A stretch of DNA of 64,000 nt from Lutraria lutraria (lineage: Eukaryota; Mollusca; Bivalvia; Venerida; Mactridae). The stretch lies in NCBI GenBank assembly GCA_964023205.1, contig OZ026847.1, positions 3,160,819-3,224,818 of the forward strand, in the 5' to 3' direction. The notes beneath the pieces were generated by a model. The model was given only the letters and a program-made list of their open reading frames with translations. It searched no databases and had not been told where the DNA came from. The translations under genes were made by a program, and so were the position numbers. Shown piece after piece: positions 34,639 through 48,333 of the stretch; the first letter of the stretch is position 1, and each line of letters starts with the position of its first letter.

Positions 34639-36320
34639 TACAGTGGAACACGTCTTAGTGGCCACCTCCAAATAAAGCCACCCTGTCAGAAAAAGCCATT
34701 CTTTACAAAACTGTCATTGATTATTTAAAACAAAATGACCACTGAAAAAAGGCCACCTGTCATTAAAGGCCACATTTTGTCCTTCCTGATGGTGGCTTTT
34801 GTTCAAAGGTTTGACAATAGCTCATCTAGATGAAGAGACACTGCTGAGATATACAGAACAGACAGACTCAGAGTTTGTTACACTCAGTACAGAATATCAG
34901 GCCAAATTACAGAAAAACATCAAACTAAGATTCTGCACAGTGGACAGTGAACTGCTTATGGATTTGAGGGAACCTTTAGTAAAGACAGAATCACAGAATG
35001 CTCTGCAACAGGTTGGATGTCTGTATAGGGAAGCCAAACAGATGAAGATTATTCATGGTGATCTTCAAGGGACAGGCAAACCAAAGTGGTACAGAAGTTG
35101 TTACACAAGAACAAGCTTCCAGAGCTGTGGCCAAGATTGAGAGGTATGATCTGGGACTCATACGAAAACCTAACACTGCAGAACCTCTGTATAAGTGTCA
35201 TTAGAATGCATAAAGACATCTCACAGAGTTTGTAAAGTAATGTAAGGTAGCCCTTTGTTTATCAATAGGGGTCATCCATACGTGAGGATCAACCTCCAAA
35301 CCAAGTCTAAAGACCTAAGGCCAAATCACTCTCTTAGTAATTGGCCGTACAAAGTTTGATTACCAATAAACTAAAAGAGTGACACAATGAGCCAACCAAT
35401 ATACACAAATTTCTTCAAAGGGAGGGAAAGGGAGGGAAAGGGGTAGGGGGCATAACTAGAACTTTACAAAATAACCCTACAATCACAAAAATATGACAAA
35501 AATAGAAATCAAGTCAATTCAAGATATTTACCTAATGGTAATAACTGTTGGGAAAAGAATAATGTTTTGTAAAAAATACTGGTAAACAATAGTTCACCTT
35601 GAGCACTTTGTACTCTGGTGAGCTAAAAATAAAGCAGAGGAAAAGTAAACTACCTAAGTTTTTAAAGTCATTTCATATATCTTAAGTTAAAACATGAGTA
35701 CTTCAACGCTCTTTTAATGAGGTGTTGGTGAGACACCCACATGCCCCCTAAAGGGCAAATGGATAGTTGACCTTTTGACCTATTGATAGACCTTATCAAC
35801 AGGGGTCATCTATCTATGTGACCAACCATCAAACTAAGTCAAGACCTAAGGCCAAAACAGTCGATTTGGCCGGACAAGGTTTGATTACCAACGAGCAAAA
35901 AAGACGGACATTAGCAATCCAATATACCCCCGTTTCTTCAAAAAGGGAGCATAACTTGAACTTTAATAAAGAATACTAATATTACAAAAATATGAGAAAA
36001 ATATATAAACAAAGCATGTCAATTTAAGACATTTTACCTAATAGAAATAACTCCTGGAATAAATATAGTTTTGTAAAAATACTTGTTACAAATAAAACTG
36101 AGCAAAAATCAACCACCTAAGGTTTTAAGTTATTTCATGAATCTTAAGTTAAAATAAGGGTACTATAACAGTATTTCAACAAGGTTACAGGTTTCCAGTG
36201 AGAAACAACCACTTTTTGATGCCATACTAGGCCAGCTAGTATACTTAGAGACAAATGATTGCAAATATTAGTCAGCTATGAAAAAGGACATTGAAATCAA
36301 GCGGAAGGGTTTTAGCAAGG
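34639..36320 (+). repeat. Array monomer 3
   Basis: Exon-like frame open 34799-35140, because TTACAC replaces TTAGAC; private GATTATTCATGG. Confidence 0.9.
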
Positions 36321-38000
36321 TACAGTGGAACACGTCTTACTGGCCACCTCCAAATGAAGCCACCCTGTCAGAAAAGGCCATTCTTTACAAAACTGTCATT
36401 GATTATTTAAAACAAAATGACCACTGAAAAAAGGCCACCTGTCATTAAAGGCCACATTTTGTCCTTCCTGATGGTGGCTTTTGTTCAAAGGTTTGACAAT
36501 AGCTCATCTAGATGAAGAGACACTGCTGAGATATACAGAACAGACAGACTCAGAGTTTGTTACACTCAGTACAGAATATCAGGCCAAATTACAGAAAAAC
36601 ATCAAACTAAGATTCTGCACAGTGGACAGTGAACTGCTTATGGATTTGAGGGAACCTTTAGTAAAGACAGAATCACAGAATGCTCTGCAACAGGTTGGAT
36701 GTCTGTATAGGGAAGCCAAACAGATGAAGATTGTTCATGGTGATCTTCAAGGGACAGGCAAACCAAAGTGGTACAGAAGTTGTTAGACAAGAACAAGCTT
36801 CCAGAGCTGTGGCCAAGATTGAGAGGTATGATCTGGGACTCATACGAAAACCTAACACTGCAGAACCTCTGTATAAGTGTCATTAGAATGCATAAAGACA
36901 TCTCACAGAGTTTGTAAAGTAATGTAGGGTAGCCCTTTGTTTATCAATAGGGGTCATCCATACGTGAGGATCAACCTCCAAACCAAGTCTAAAACCTAAG
37001 GCCAAATCACTCTCTTAGTAATTGGCCGTACAAAGTTTGATTACCAATAAACAAAAAGAGTGACACAATGAGCCAACCAATATACACAATTTTCTTCAAA
37101 GGGAGGGAAAGGGAGGGAAAGGGGTAGGGGGCATAACTAGAACTTTACAAAATAACCCTACAATCACAAAAATATGACAAAAATAGAAATCAAGTCAATT
37201 CAAGATATTTACCTAATGGTAATAACTGTTGGGAAAAGAATAATGTTTTGTAAAAAATACTGGTAAACAATAGTTCACCTTGAGCACTTTGTACTCTGGT
37301 GAGCTAAAAATAAAGCAGAGGAAAAGTAAACTACCTAAGTTTTTAAAGTCATTTCATATATCTTAAGTTAAAACATGAGTACTTCAACACTCTTTTAATG
37401 AGGTGTTGGTGAGACATCCACATGCCCCCTAAAGGGCAAATGGATAGTTGACCTTTGACCTATTGATAGACCTTATCAACAGGGGTCATCTATCTATGTG
37501 ACCAACCATCAAACTAAGTCAAGACCTAAGGCCAAAACAGTCGATTTGGCCGGACAAGGTTTGATTACCAACGAGCAAAAAAGACGGACATTAGCAATCC
37601 AATATACCCCCGTTTCTTCAAAAAGGGAGCATAACTTGAACTTTAATAAAGAATACTAATATTACAAAAATATGAGAAAAATATATAAACAAAGCATGTC
37701 AATTTAAGACGTTTTACCTAATAGAAATAACTCCTGGAATAAATATAGTTTTGTAAAAATACTTGTTACAAATAAAACTGAGCAAAAATCAACCACCTAA
37801 GGTTTTAAGTTATTTCATGAATCTTAAGTTAAAATAAGGGTACTATAACAGTATTTCAACAAGGTTACAGGTTTCCAGTGAGAAACAACCACTTTTTGAT
37901 GCCATACTAGGCCAGCTAGTATACTTAGAGACAAATGATTGCAAATATTAGTCAGCTATGAAAAAGGACATTGAAATCAAGCGGAAGGGTTTTAGCAAGG
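36321..38000 (+). repeat. Array monomer 4
   Basis: Exon-like frame 36481-36786 ends at TAG. AAATGAAGCC is a private change in the MITE. It has the TCTAAAACCTAAGG 1-nt deletion shared with monomer 5. Confidence 0.9.
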
Positions 38001-39680
38001 TACAGTGGAACACGTCTTACTGGCCACCTCCAAATAAAGCCACCCTGTCAGAAAAGGCCATTCTTTACAAAACTGTCATTGATTATTTAAAACAAAATTA
38101 CCACTGAAAAAAGGCCACCTGTCATTAAAGGCCACATTTTGTCCTTCCTGATGGTGGCTTTTGTTCAAAGGTTTGACAATAGCTCATCTAGATGAAGAGA
38201 CACTGCTGAGATATACAGAACAGACAGACTCAGAGTTTGTTACACTCAGTACAGAATATCAGGCCAAATTACAGAAAAACATCAAACTAAGATTCTGCAC
38301 AGTGGACAGTGAACTGCTTATGGATTTGAGGGAACCTTTTGTAAAGACAGAATCACAGAATGCTCTGCAACAGGTTGGATGTCTGTATAGGGAAGCCAAA
38401 CAGATGAAGATTGTTCATGGTGATCTTCAAGGGACAGGCAAACCAAAGTGGTACAGAAGTTGTTAGACAAGAACAAGCTTCCAGAGCTGTGGCCAAGATT
38501 GAGAGGTATGATCTGGGACTCATACGAAAACCTAACACTGCAGAACCTCTGTATAAGTGTCATTAGAATGCATAAAGATATCTCACAGAGTTTGTAAAGT
38601 AATGTAGGGTAGCCCTTTGTTTATCAATAGGGGTCATCCGTACGTGAGGATCAACCTCCAAACCAAGTCTAAAACCTAAGGCTAAATCACTCTCTTAGTA
38701 ATTGGCCGTACAAAGTTTGATTACCAATAAACAAAAAGAGTGACACAATGAGCCAACCAATATACACAAATTTCTTCAAAGGGAGGGAAAGGGAGGGAAA
38801 GGGGTAGGGGGCATAACTAGAACTTTACAAAATAACCCTACAATCACAAAAATATGACAAAAATAGAAATCAAGTCAATTCAAGATATTTACCTAATGGT
38901 AATAACTGTTGGGAAAAGAATAATGTTTTGTAAAAAATACTGGTAAACAATAGTTCACCTTGAGCACTTTGTACTCTGGTGAGCTAAAAATAAAGCAGAG
39001 GAAAAGTAAACTACCTAAGTTTTTAAAGTCATTTCATATATCTTAAGTTAAAACATGAGTACTTCAACGCTCTTTTAATGAGGTGTTGGTGAGACACCCA
39101 CATGCCCCCTAAAGGGCAAATGGATAGTTGACCTTTGACCTATTGATAGACCTTATCAACAGGGGTCATCTATCTATGTGACCAACCATCAAACTAAGTC
39201 AAGACCTAAGGCCAAAACAGTCGATTTGGCCGGACAAGGTTTGATTACCAACGAGCAAAAAAGACGGACATTAGCAATCCAATATACCCCTGTTTTTTCA
39301 AAAAGGGAGCATAACTTGAACTTTAATAAAGAATACTAATATTACAAAAATATGAGAAAAATATATAAACAAAGCATGTCAATTTAAGACATTTTACCTA
39401 ATAGAAATAACTCCTGGAATAAATATAGTTTTGTAAAAATACTTGTTACAAATAAAACTGAGCAAAAATCAACCACCTAAGGTTTTAAGTTATTTCATGA
39501 ATCTTAAGTTAAAATAAGGGTACTATAACAGTATTTCAACAAGGTTACAGGTTTCCAGTGAGAAACAACCACTTTTTGATGCCATACTAGGCCAGCTAGT
39601 ATACTTAGAGACAAATGATTGCAAATATTAGTCAGCTATGAAAAAGGACATTGAAATCAAGCAGAAGGGTTTTAGCAAGG
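38001..39680 (+). repeat. Array monomer 5
   Basis: Exon-like frame 38161-38466. Private changes: ACCTTTTGTAAAG and CATCCGTACG. Downstream CCCCTGTTTTTTC is shared with monomer 6. Confidence 0.9.
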
Positions 39681-41361
39681 TACAGTGGAACACGTCTTAC
39701 TGGCCACCTCCAAATAAAGCCACCCTGTCAGAAAAGGCCATTCTTTACAAAACTGTCATTGATTATTTAAAACAAAATGACCACTGAAAAAAGGCCACCT
39801 GTGATTAAAGGCCACATTTTGTCCTTCCTGATGGTGGCTTTTGTTCAAAGGTTTGACAATAGCTCATCTAGATGAAGAGACACTGCTGAGATATACAGAA
39901 CAGACAGACTCAGAGTTTGTTACACTCAGTACAGAATATCAGGCCAAATTACAGAAAAACATCAAACTAAGATTCTGCATCGTGGACAGTGAACTGCTTA
40001 TGGATTTGAGGGAACCTTTAGTAAAGACAGAATCACAGAATACTCTGCAACAGGTTGGATGTCTGTATAGGGAAGCCAAACAGATGAAGATTGTTCATGG
40101 TGATCTTCAAGGGACAGGCAAACCAAAGTGGTACAGAAGTTGTTACACAAGAACAAGCTTCCAGAGCTGTGGCCAAGATTGAGAGGTATGATCTGGGACT
40201 CATACGAAAACCTAACACTGCAGAACCTCTGTATAAGTGTCATTAGAATGCATAAAGACATCTCACAGAGTTTGTAAAGTAATGTAGGGTAGCCCTTTGT
40301 TTATCAATAGGGGTCATCCATACGTGAGGATCAACCTCCAAACCAAGTCTAAAGACCTAAGGCCAAATCACTCTCTTAGTAATTGGCCGTACAAAGTTTG
40401 ATTACCAATAAACAAAAAGAGTGACACAATGAGCCAACCAATATACACAAATTTCTTCAAAGGGAGGGAAAGGGAGGGAAAGGGGTAGGGGGCATAACTA
40501 GAACTTTACAAAATAACCCTACAATCACAAAAATATGACAAAAATAGAAATCAAGTCAATTCAAGATATTTACCTAATGGTAATAACTGTTGGGAAAAGA
40601 ATAATGTTTTGTAAAAAATACTGGTAAACAATAGTTCACCTTGAGCACTTTGTACTCTGGTGAGCTAAAAATAAAGCAGAGGAAAAGTAAACTACCTAAG
40701 TTTTTAAAGTCATTTCATATATCTTAAGTTAAAACATGAGTACTTCAACGCTCTTTTAATGAGGTGTTGGTGAGACACCCACATGCCCCCTAAAGGGCAA
40801 ATGGATAGTTGACCTTTGACCTATTGATAGACCTTATCAACAGGGGTCATCTATCTATGTGACCAACCATCAAACTAAGTCAAGACCTAAGGCCAAAACA
40901 GTCGATTTGGCCGGACAAGGTTTGATTACCAACGAGCAAAAAAGACGGACATTAGCAATCCAATATACCCCTGTTTTTTCAAAAAGGGAGCATAACTTGA
41001 ACTTTAATAAAGAATACTAATATTACAAAAATATGAGAAAAATATATAAACAAAGCATGTCAATTTAAGACATTTTACCTAATAGAAATAACTCCTGGAA
41101 TAAATATAGTTTTGTAAAAATACTTGTTACAAATAAAACTGAGCAAAAATCAACCACCTAAGGTTTTAAGTTATTTCATGAATCTTAAGTTAAAATAAGG
41201 GTACTATAACAGTATTTCAACAAGGTTACAGGTTTCCAGTGAGAAACAACCACTTTTTGATGCCATACTAGGCCAGCTAGTATACTTAGAGACAAATGAT
41301 TGCAAATATTAGTCAGCTATGAAAAAGGACATTGAAATCAAGCAGAAGGGTTTTAGCAAGG
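39681..41361 (+). repeat. Array monomer 6
   Basis: Shares GCATCGTGGAC, AATACTCTGC and CTGTGATTAAAGG with monomers 7 and 9. Exon-like frame open 39841-40182. Confidence 0.9.
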
Positions 41362-43042
41362 TACAGTGGAACACGTCTTACTGGCCACCTCCAAATAAAG
41401 CCACCCTGTCAGAAAAGGCCATTCTTTACAAAACTGTCATTGATTATTTAAAACAAAATGACCACTGAAAAAAGGCCACCTGTGATTAAAGGCCACATTT
41501 TGTCCTTCCTGATGGTGGCTTTTGTTCAAAGGTTTGACAATAGCTCATCTAGATGAAGAGACACTGCTGAGATATACAGAACAGACAGACTCAGAGTTTG
41601 TTACACTCAGTACAGAATATCAGGCCAAATTACAGAAAAACATCAAACTAAGATTCTGCATCGTGGACAGTGAACTGCTTATGGATTTGAGGGAACCTTT
41701 AGTAAAGACAGAATCACAGAATACTCTGCAACAGGTTGGATGTCTGTATAGGGAAGCCAAACAGATGAAGATTGTTCATGGTGATCTTCAAGGGACAGGC
41801 AAACCAAAGTGGTACAGAAGTTGTTACACAAGAACAAGCTTCCAGAGCTGTGGCCAAGATTGAGAGGTATGATCTGGGACTCATACGAAAACCTAACACT
41901 GCAGAACCTCTGTATAAGTGTCATTAGAATGCATAAAGACATCTCACAGAGTTTGTAAAGTAATGTAGGGTAGCCCTTTGTTTATCAATAGGGGTCATCC
42001 ATACGTGAGGATCAACCTCCAAACCAAGTCTAAAGACCTAAGGCCAAATCACTCTCTTAGTAATTGGCCGTACAAAGTTTGATTACCAATAAACAAAAAG
42101 AGTGACACAATGAGCCAACCAATATACACAAATTTCTTCAAAGGGAGGGAAAGGGAGGGAAAGGGGTAGGGGGCATAACTAGAACTTTACAAAATAACCC
42201 TACAATCACAAAAATATGACAAAAATAGAAATCAAGTCAATTCAAGATATTTACCTAATGGTAATAACTGTTGGGAAAAGAATAATGTTTTGTAAAAAAT
42301 ACTGGTAAACAATAGTTCACCTTGAGCACTTTGTACTCTGGTGAGCTAAAAATAAAGCAGAGGAAAAGTAAACTACCTAAGTTTTTAAAGTCATTTCATA
42401 TATCTTAAGTTAAAACATGAGTACTTCAACGCTCTTTTAATGAGGTGTTGGTGAGACATCCACATGCCCCCTAAAGGGCAAATGGATAGTTGACCTTTGA
42501 CCTATTGATAGACCTTATCAACAGGGGTCATCTATCTATGTGACCAACCATCAAACTAAGTCAAGACCTAAGGCCAAAACAGTCGATTTGGCCGGACAAG
42601 GTTTGATTACCAACGAGCAAAAAAGACGGACATTAGCAATCCAATATACCCCCGTTTCTTCAAAAAGGGAGCATAACTTGAACTTTAATAAAGAATACTA
42701 ATATTACAAAAATATGAGAAAAATATATAAACAAAGCATGTCAATTTAAGACATTTTACCTAATAGAAATAACTCCTGGAATAAATATAGTTTTGTAAAA
42801 ATACTTGTTACAAATAAAACTGAGCAAAAATCAACCACCTAAGGTTTTAAGTTATTTCATGAATCTTAAGTTAAAATAAGGGTACTATAACAGTATTTCA
42901 ACAAGGTTACAGGTTTCCAGTGAGAAACAACCACTTTTTGATGCCATACTAGGCCAGCTAGTATACTTAGAGACAAATGATTGCAAATATTAGTCAGCTA
43001 TGAGAAAGGACATTGAAATCAAGCAGGAGGGTTCTAGCAAGG
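41362..43042 (+). repeat. Array monomer 7, type B of the dimer
   Basis: Carries the GCATCGTGGAC / AATACTCTGC / CTGTGATTAAAGG set; downstream GAGACATCCAC and CCCCCGTTTCTTC. The same combination recurs in monomer 9. Exon-like frame open 41522-41863. Confidence 0.9.
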
Positions 43043-44724
43043 TACAGTGGAACACGTCTTAGTGGCCACCTCCAAATAAAGCCACCCTGTCCAAAAAAGG
43101 CCATTCTTTACAAAACTGTCATTGATTATATAGAACAAAATGACCACTGAAAAAAGGCCACCTGTCATTAAAGGCCACATTTTGTCCTTCCTGATGGTGG
43201 CTTTGTTCAAAGGTTTGACAATAGCTCATCTAGATGAAGAGACACTGCTGAGATATACAGAACAGACAGACTCAGAGTTTGTTACACTCAGTACAGAATA
43301 TCAGGCCAAATTACAGAAAAACATCAAACTAAGATTCTGCACAGTGGACAGTGAACTGCTTATGGATTTGAGGGAACCTTTAGTAAAGACAGAATCACAG
43401 AATGCTCTGCAACAGGTTGGATGTCTGTATAGGGAAGCCAAACAGATGAAGAATTGTTCATGGTGATCTTCAAGGGACAGGCAAACCAAAGTGGTACAGA
43501 AGTTGTTACACAAGAACAAGCTTCCAGAGCTGTGGCCAAGATTGAGAGGTATGATCTGGGACTCATACGAAAACCTAACACTGAAGAACCTCTGTATAAG
43601 TGTCATTAGAATGCATAAAGATATCTCACAGAGTTTGTAAAGTAATGTAGGGTAGCCCTTTGTTTATCAATAGGGGTCATCCATACGTGAGGATCAACCT
43701 CCAAACCAAGTCTAAAGACCTAAGGCCAAATCACTCTCTTAGTAATTGGCCGTACAAAGTTTGATTACCAATAAACTAAAAGAGTGACACAATGAGCCAA
43801 CCAATATACACAAATTTCTTCAAAGGGAGGGAAAGGGAGGGAAAGGGGTAGGGGGCATAACTAGAACTTTACAAAATAACCCTACAATCACAAAAATATG
43901 ACAAAAATAGAAATCAAGTCAATTCAAGATATTTACCTAATGGTAATAACTGTTGGGAAAAGAATAATGTTTTGTAAAAAATACTGGTAAACAATAGTTC
44001 ACCTTGAGCACTTTGTACTCTGGTGAGCTAAAAATAAAGCAGAGGAAAAGTAAACTACCTAAGTTTTTAAAGTCATTTCATATATCTTAAGTTAAAACAT
44101 GAGTACTTCAACGCTCTTTTAATGAGGTGTTGGTGAGACACCCACATGCCCCCTAAAGGGCAAATGGATAGTTGACCTTTGACCTATTGATAGACCTTAT
44201 CAACAGGGGTCATCTATCTATGTGACCAACCATCAAACTAAGTCAAGACCTAAGGCCAAAACAGTCGATTTGGCCGGACAAGGTTTGATTACCAACGAGC
44301 AAAAAAGACGGACATTAGCAATCCAATATACCCCTGTTTCTTCAAAAAGGGAGCATAACTTGAACTTTAATAAAGAATACTAATATTACAAAAATATGAG
44401 AAAAATATATAAACAAAGCATGTCAATTTAAGACATTTTACCTAATAGAAATAACTCCTGGAATAAATATAGTTTTGTAAAAATACTTGTTACAAATAAA
44501 ACTGAGCAAAAATCAACCACCTAAGGTTTTAAGTTATTTCATGAATCTTAAGTTAAAATAAGGGTACTATAACAGTATTTCAACAAGGTTACAGGTTTCC
44601 AGTGAGAAACAACCACTTTTTGATGCCATACTAGGCCAGCTAGTATACTTAGAGACAAATGATTGCAAATATTAGTCAGCTATGAAAAAGGACATTGAAA
44701 TCAAGCAGAAGGGTTTTAGCAAGG
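43043..44724 (+). repeat. Array monomer 8, type A of the dimer
   Basis: Carries a 1-nt deletion (GGCTTTGTTC), a 1-nt insertion (GAAGAATTGTTC), ATTATATAGAAC and CTGAAGAACC, all shared only with monomer 10. The deletion joins an ATG at 43140 in frame to the exon-like segment, giving an open frame 43140-43466. Confidence 0.9.
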
Positions 44725-46405
44725 TACAGTGGAACACGTCTTACTGGCCACCTCCAAATAAAGCCACCCTGTCAGAAAAGGCCATTCTTTACAAAACTGT
44801 CATTGATTATTTAAAACAAAATGACCACTGAAAAAAGGCCACCTGTGATTAAAGGCCACATTTTGTCCTTCCTGATGGTGGCTTTTGTTCAAAGGTTTGA
44901 CAATAGCTCATCTAGATGAAGAGACACTGCTGAGATATACAGAACAGACAGACTCAGAGTTTGTTACACTCAGTACAGAATATCAGGCCAAATTACAGAA
45001 AAACATCAAACTAAGATTCTGCATCGTGGACAGTGAACTGCTTATGGATTTGAGGGAACCTTTAGTAAAGACAGAATCACAGAATACTCTGCAACAGGTT
45101 GGATGTCTGTATAGGGAAGCCAAACAGATGAAGATTGTTCATGGTGATCTTCAAGGGACAGGCAAACCAAAGTGGTACAGAAGTTGTTACACAAGAACAA
45201 GCTTCCAGAGCTGTGGCCAAGATTGAGAGGTATGATCTGGGACTCATACGAAAACCTAACACTGCAGAACCTCTGTATAAGTGTCATTAGAATGCATAAA
45301 GACATCTCACAGAGTTTGTAAAGTAATGTAGGGTAGCCCTTTGTTTATCAATAGGGGTCATCCATACGTGAGGATCAACCTCCAAACCAAGTCTAAAGAC
45401 CTAAGGCCAAATCACTCTCTTAGTAATTGGCCGTACAAAGTTTGATTACCAATAAACAAAAAGAGTGACACAATGAGCCAACCAATATACACAAATTTCT
45501 TCAAAGGGAGGGAAAGGGAGGGAAAGGGGTAGGGGGCATAACTAGAACTTTACAAAATAACCCTACAATCACAAAAATATGACAAAAATAGAAATCAAGT
45601 CAATTCAAGATATTTACCTAATGGTAATAACTGTTGGGAAAAGAATAATGTTTTGTAAAAAATACTGGTAAACAATAGTTCACCTTGAGCACTTTGTACT
45701 CTGGTGAGCTAAAAATAAAGCAGAGGAAAAGTAAACTACCTAAGTTTTTAAAGTCATTTCATATATCTTAAGTTAAAACATGAGTACTTCAACGCTCTTT
45801 TAATGAGGTGTTGGTGAGACATCCACATGCCCCCTAAAGGGCAAATGGATAGTTGACCTTTGACCTATTGATAGACCTTATCAACAGGGGTCATCTATCT
45901 ATGTGACCAACCATCAAACTAAGTCAAGACCTAAGGCCAAAACAGTCGATTTGGCCGGACAAGGTTTGATTACCAACGAGCAAAAAAGACGGACATTAGC
46001 AATCCAATATACCCCCGTTTCTTCAAAAAGGGAGCATAACTTGAACTTTAATAAAGAATACTAATATTACAAAAATATGAGAAAAATATATAAACAAAGC
46101 ATGTCAATTTAAGACATTTTACCTAATAGAAATAACTCCTGGAATAAATATAGTTTTGTAAAAATACTTGTTACAAATAAAACTGAGCAAAAATCAACCA
46201 CCTAAGGTTTTAAGTTATTTCATGAATCTTAAGTTAAAATAAGGGTACTATAACAGTATTTCAACAAGGTTACAGGTTTCCAGTGAGAAACAACCACTTT
46301 TTGATGCCATACTAGGCCAGCTAGTATACTTAGAGACAAATGATTGCAAATATTAGTCAGCTATGAGAAAGGACATTGAAATCAAGCAGGAGGGTTCTAG
46401 CAAGG
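44725..46405 (+). repeat. Array monomer 9, type B of the dimer
   Basis: Same variant set as monomer 7, including downstream GAGACATCCAC and CCCCCGTTTCTTC. Exon-like frame open 44885-45226. Confidence 0.9.
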
Positions 46406-48087
46406 TACAGTGGAACACGTCTTAGTGGCCACCTCCAAATAAAGCCACCCTGTCCAAAAAAGGCCATTCTTTACAAAACTGTCATTGATTATATAGAACA
46501 AAATGACCACTGAAAAAAGGCCACCTGTCATTAAAGGCCACATTTTGTCCTTCCTGATGGTGGCTTTGTTCAAAGGTTTGACAATAGCTCATCTAGATGA
46601 AGAGACACTGCTGAGATATACAGAACAGACAGACTCAGAGTTTGTTACACTCAGTACAGAATATCAGGCCAAATTACAGAAAAACATCAAACTAAGATTC
46701 TGCACAGTGGACAGTGAACTGCTTATGGATTTGAGGGAACCTTTAGTAAAGACAGAATCACAGAATGCTCTGCAACAGGTTGGATGTCTGTATAGGGAAG
46801 CCAAACAGATGAAGAATTGTTCATGGTGATCTTCAAGGGACAGGCAAACCAAAGTGGTACAGAAGTTGTTAGACAAGAACAAGCTTCCAGAGCTGTGGCC
46901 AAGATTGAGAGGTATGATCTGGGACTCATACGAAAACCTAACACTGAAGAACCTCTGTATAAGTGTCATTAGAATGCATAAAGATATCTCACAGAGTTTG
47001 TAAAGTAATGTAGGGTAGCCCTTTGTTTATCAATAGGGGTCATCCATACGTGAGGATCAACCTCCAAACCAAGTCTAAAGACCTAAGGCCAAATCACTCT
47101 CTTAGTAATTGGCCGTACAAAGTTTGATTACCAATAAACTAAAAGAGTGACACAATGAGCCAACCAATATACACAAATTTCTTCAAAGGGAGGGAAAGGG
47201 AGGGAAAGGGGTAGGGGGCATAACTAGAACTTTACAAAATAACCCTACAATCACAAAAATATGACAAAAATAGAAATCAAGTCAATTCAAGATATTTACC
47301 TAATGGTAATAACTGTTGGGAAAAGAATAATGTTTTGTAAAAAATACTGGTAAACAATAGTTCACCTTGAGCACTTTGTACTCTGGTGAGCTAAAAATAA
47401 AGCAGAGGAAAAGTAAACTACCTAAGTTTTTAAAGTCATTTCATATATCTTAAGTTAAAACATGAGTACTTCAACGCTCTTTTAATGAGGTGTTGGTGAG
47501 ACACCCACATGCCCCCTAAAGGGCAAATGGATAGTTGACCTTTGACCTATTGATAGACCTTATCAACAGGGGTCATCTATCTATGTGACCAACCATCAAA
47601 CTAAGTCAAGACCTAAGGCCAAAACAGTCGATTTGGCCGGACAAGGTTTGATTACCAACGAGCAAAAAAGACGGACATTAGCAATCCAATATACCCCTGT
47701 TTCTTCAAAAAGGGAGCATAACTTGAACTTTAATAAAGAATACTAATATTACAAAAATATGAGAAAAATATATAAACAAAGCATGTCAATTTAAGACATT
47801 TTACCTAATAGAAATAACTCCTGGAATAAATATAGTTTTGTAAAAATACTTGTTACAAATAAAACTGAGCAAAAATCAACCACCTAAGGTTTTAAGTTAT
47901 TTCATGAATCTTAAGTTAAAATAAGGGTACTATAACAGTATTTCAACAAGGTTACAGGTTTCCAGTGAGAAACAACCACTTTTTGATGCCATACTAGGCC
48001 AGCTAGTATACTTAGAGACAAATGATTGCAAATATTAGTCAGCTATGAAAAAGGACATTGAAATCAAGCAGAAGGGTTTTAGCAAGG
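46406..48087 (+). repeat. Array monomer 10, type A of the dimer
   Basis: Same indels as monomer 8, with the in-frame ATG at 46503 and open frame to 46829. Differs from 8 at TTAGAC versus TTACAC. Confidence 0.9.
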
Positions 48088-48333
48088 TACAGTGGAACAC
48101 GTCTTACTGGCCACCTCCAAATAAAGCCACCCTGTCAGAAAAGGCCATTCTTTACAAAACTGTCATTGATTATTTAGAACAAAATGACCACTGAAAAAAG
48201 GCCACCTGTCATTAAAGGCCACATTTTGTCCTTCCTGATGGTGGCTTTTGATCAAAGCTTCTGAGAATTTTCATGAAAAAACCGAAGTGGTAAAGAAGTT
48301 GTACCAAGATAGAGATATGATCTGTGGGCCATA
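48088..48333 (+). repeat. Truncated monomer 11 and degenerate right edge
   Basis: The MITE segment runs to GATGGTGGCTTTTG (48249) and then breaks. After it, CCGAAGTGGTAAAGAAGTTG and AGAGATATGATCTGTGGGCC (48282-48330) resemble the exon-like segment (CCAAAGTGGTACAGAAGTTG, GAGGTATGATCTGGGACTC) but are clearly older and gapped. Confidence 0.75.

Larger units (their letters stand above)
30557..48249 (+). repeat. Macrosatellite: about 1,681-bp monomer, 10 full copies plus ends
   Basis: Head-to-tail array measured from the landmark TACAGTGGAACACGTCTTA: starts at 31275, 32958, 34639, 36321, 38001, 39681, 41362, 43043, 44725, 46406 and 48088 (spacing 1680-1683). The monomers are almost identical, with a few substitutions and 1-nt indels each. 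Monomer order: TA-MITE family 1 (about 1-182), exon-like segment (about 183-600), pearl-like 3' piece with G-rich tract (to about 820), hairpin terminus TTCACCTTGAGCAC...GGTGAGCTAAAA (about 950-995), pearl-like 5' piece starting GAGGTGTTGGTGAGACACCC (about 1080-1320), then an AT-rich leader. The left end (30557-31274) is a rearranged partial unit with an internal deletion; the right end stops inside the MITE. Confidence 0.97.

Noticed and set aside
31593..46969. Minus-strand frames of 61-101 codons in every monomer
   Set aside because: Shadow frames of the plus-strand exon-like segment, which has the better protein character.
30557..48249. Possibility of a CRISPR-like or rDNA-like array
   Set aside because: Monomers are contiguous with no unique spacers, and no rRNA sequence is present.
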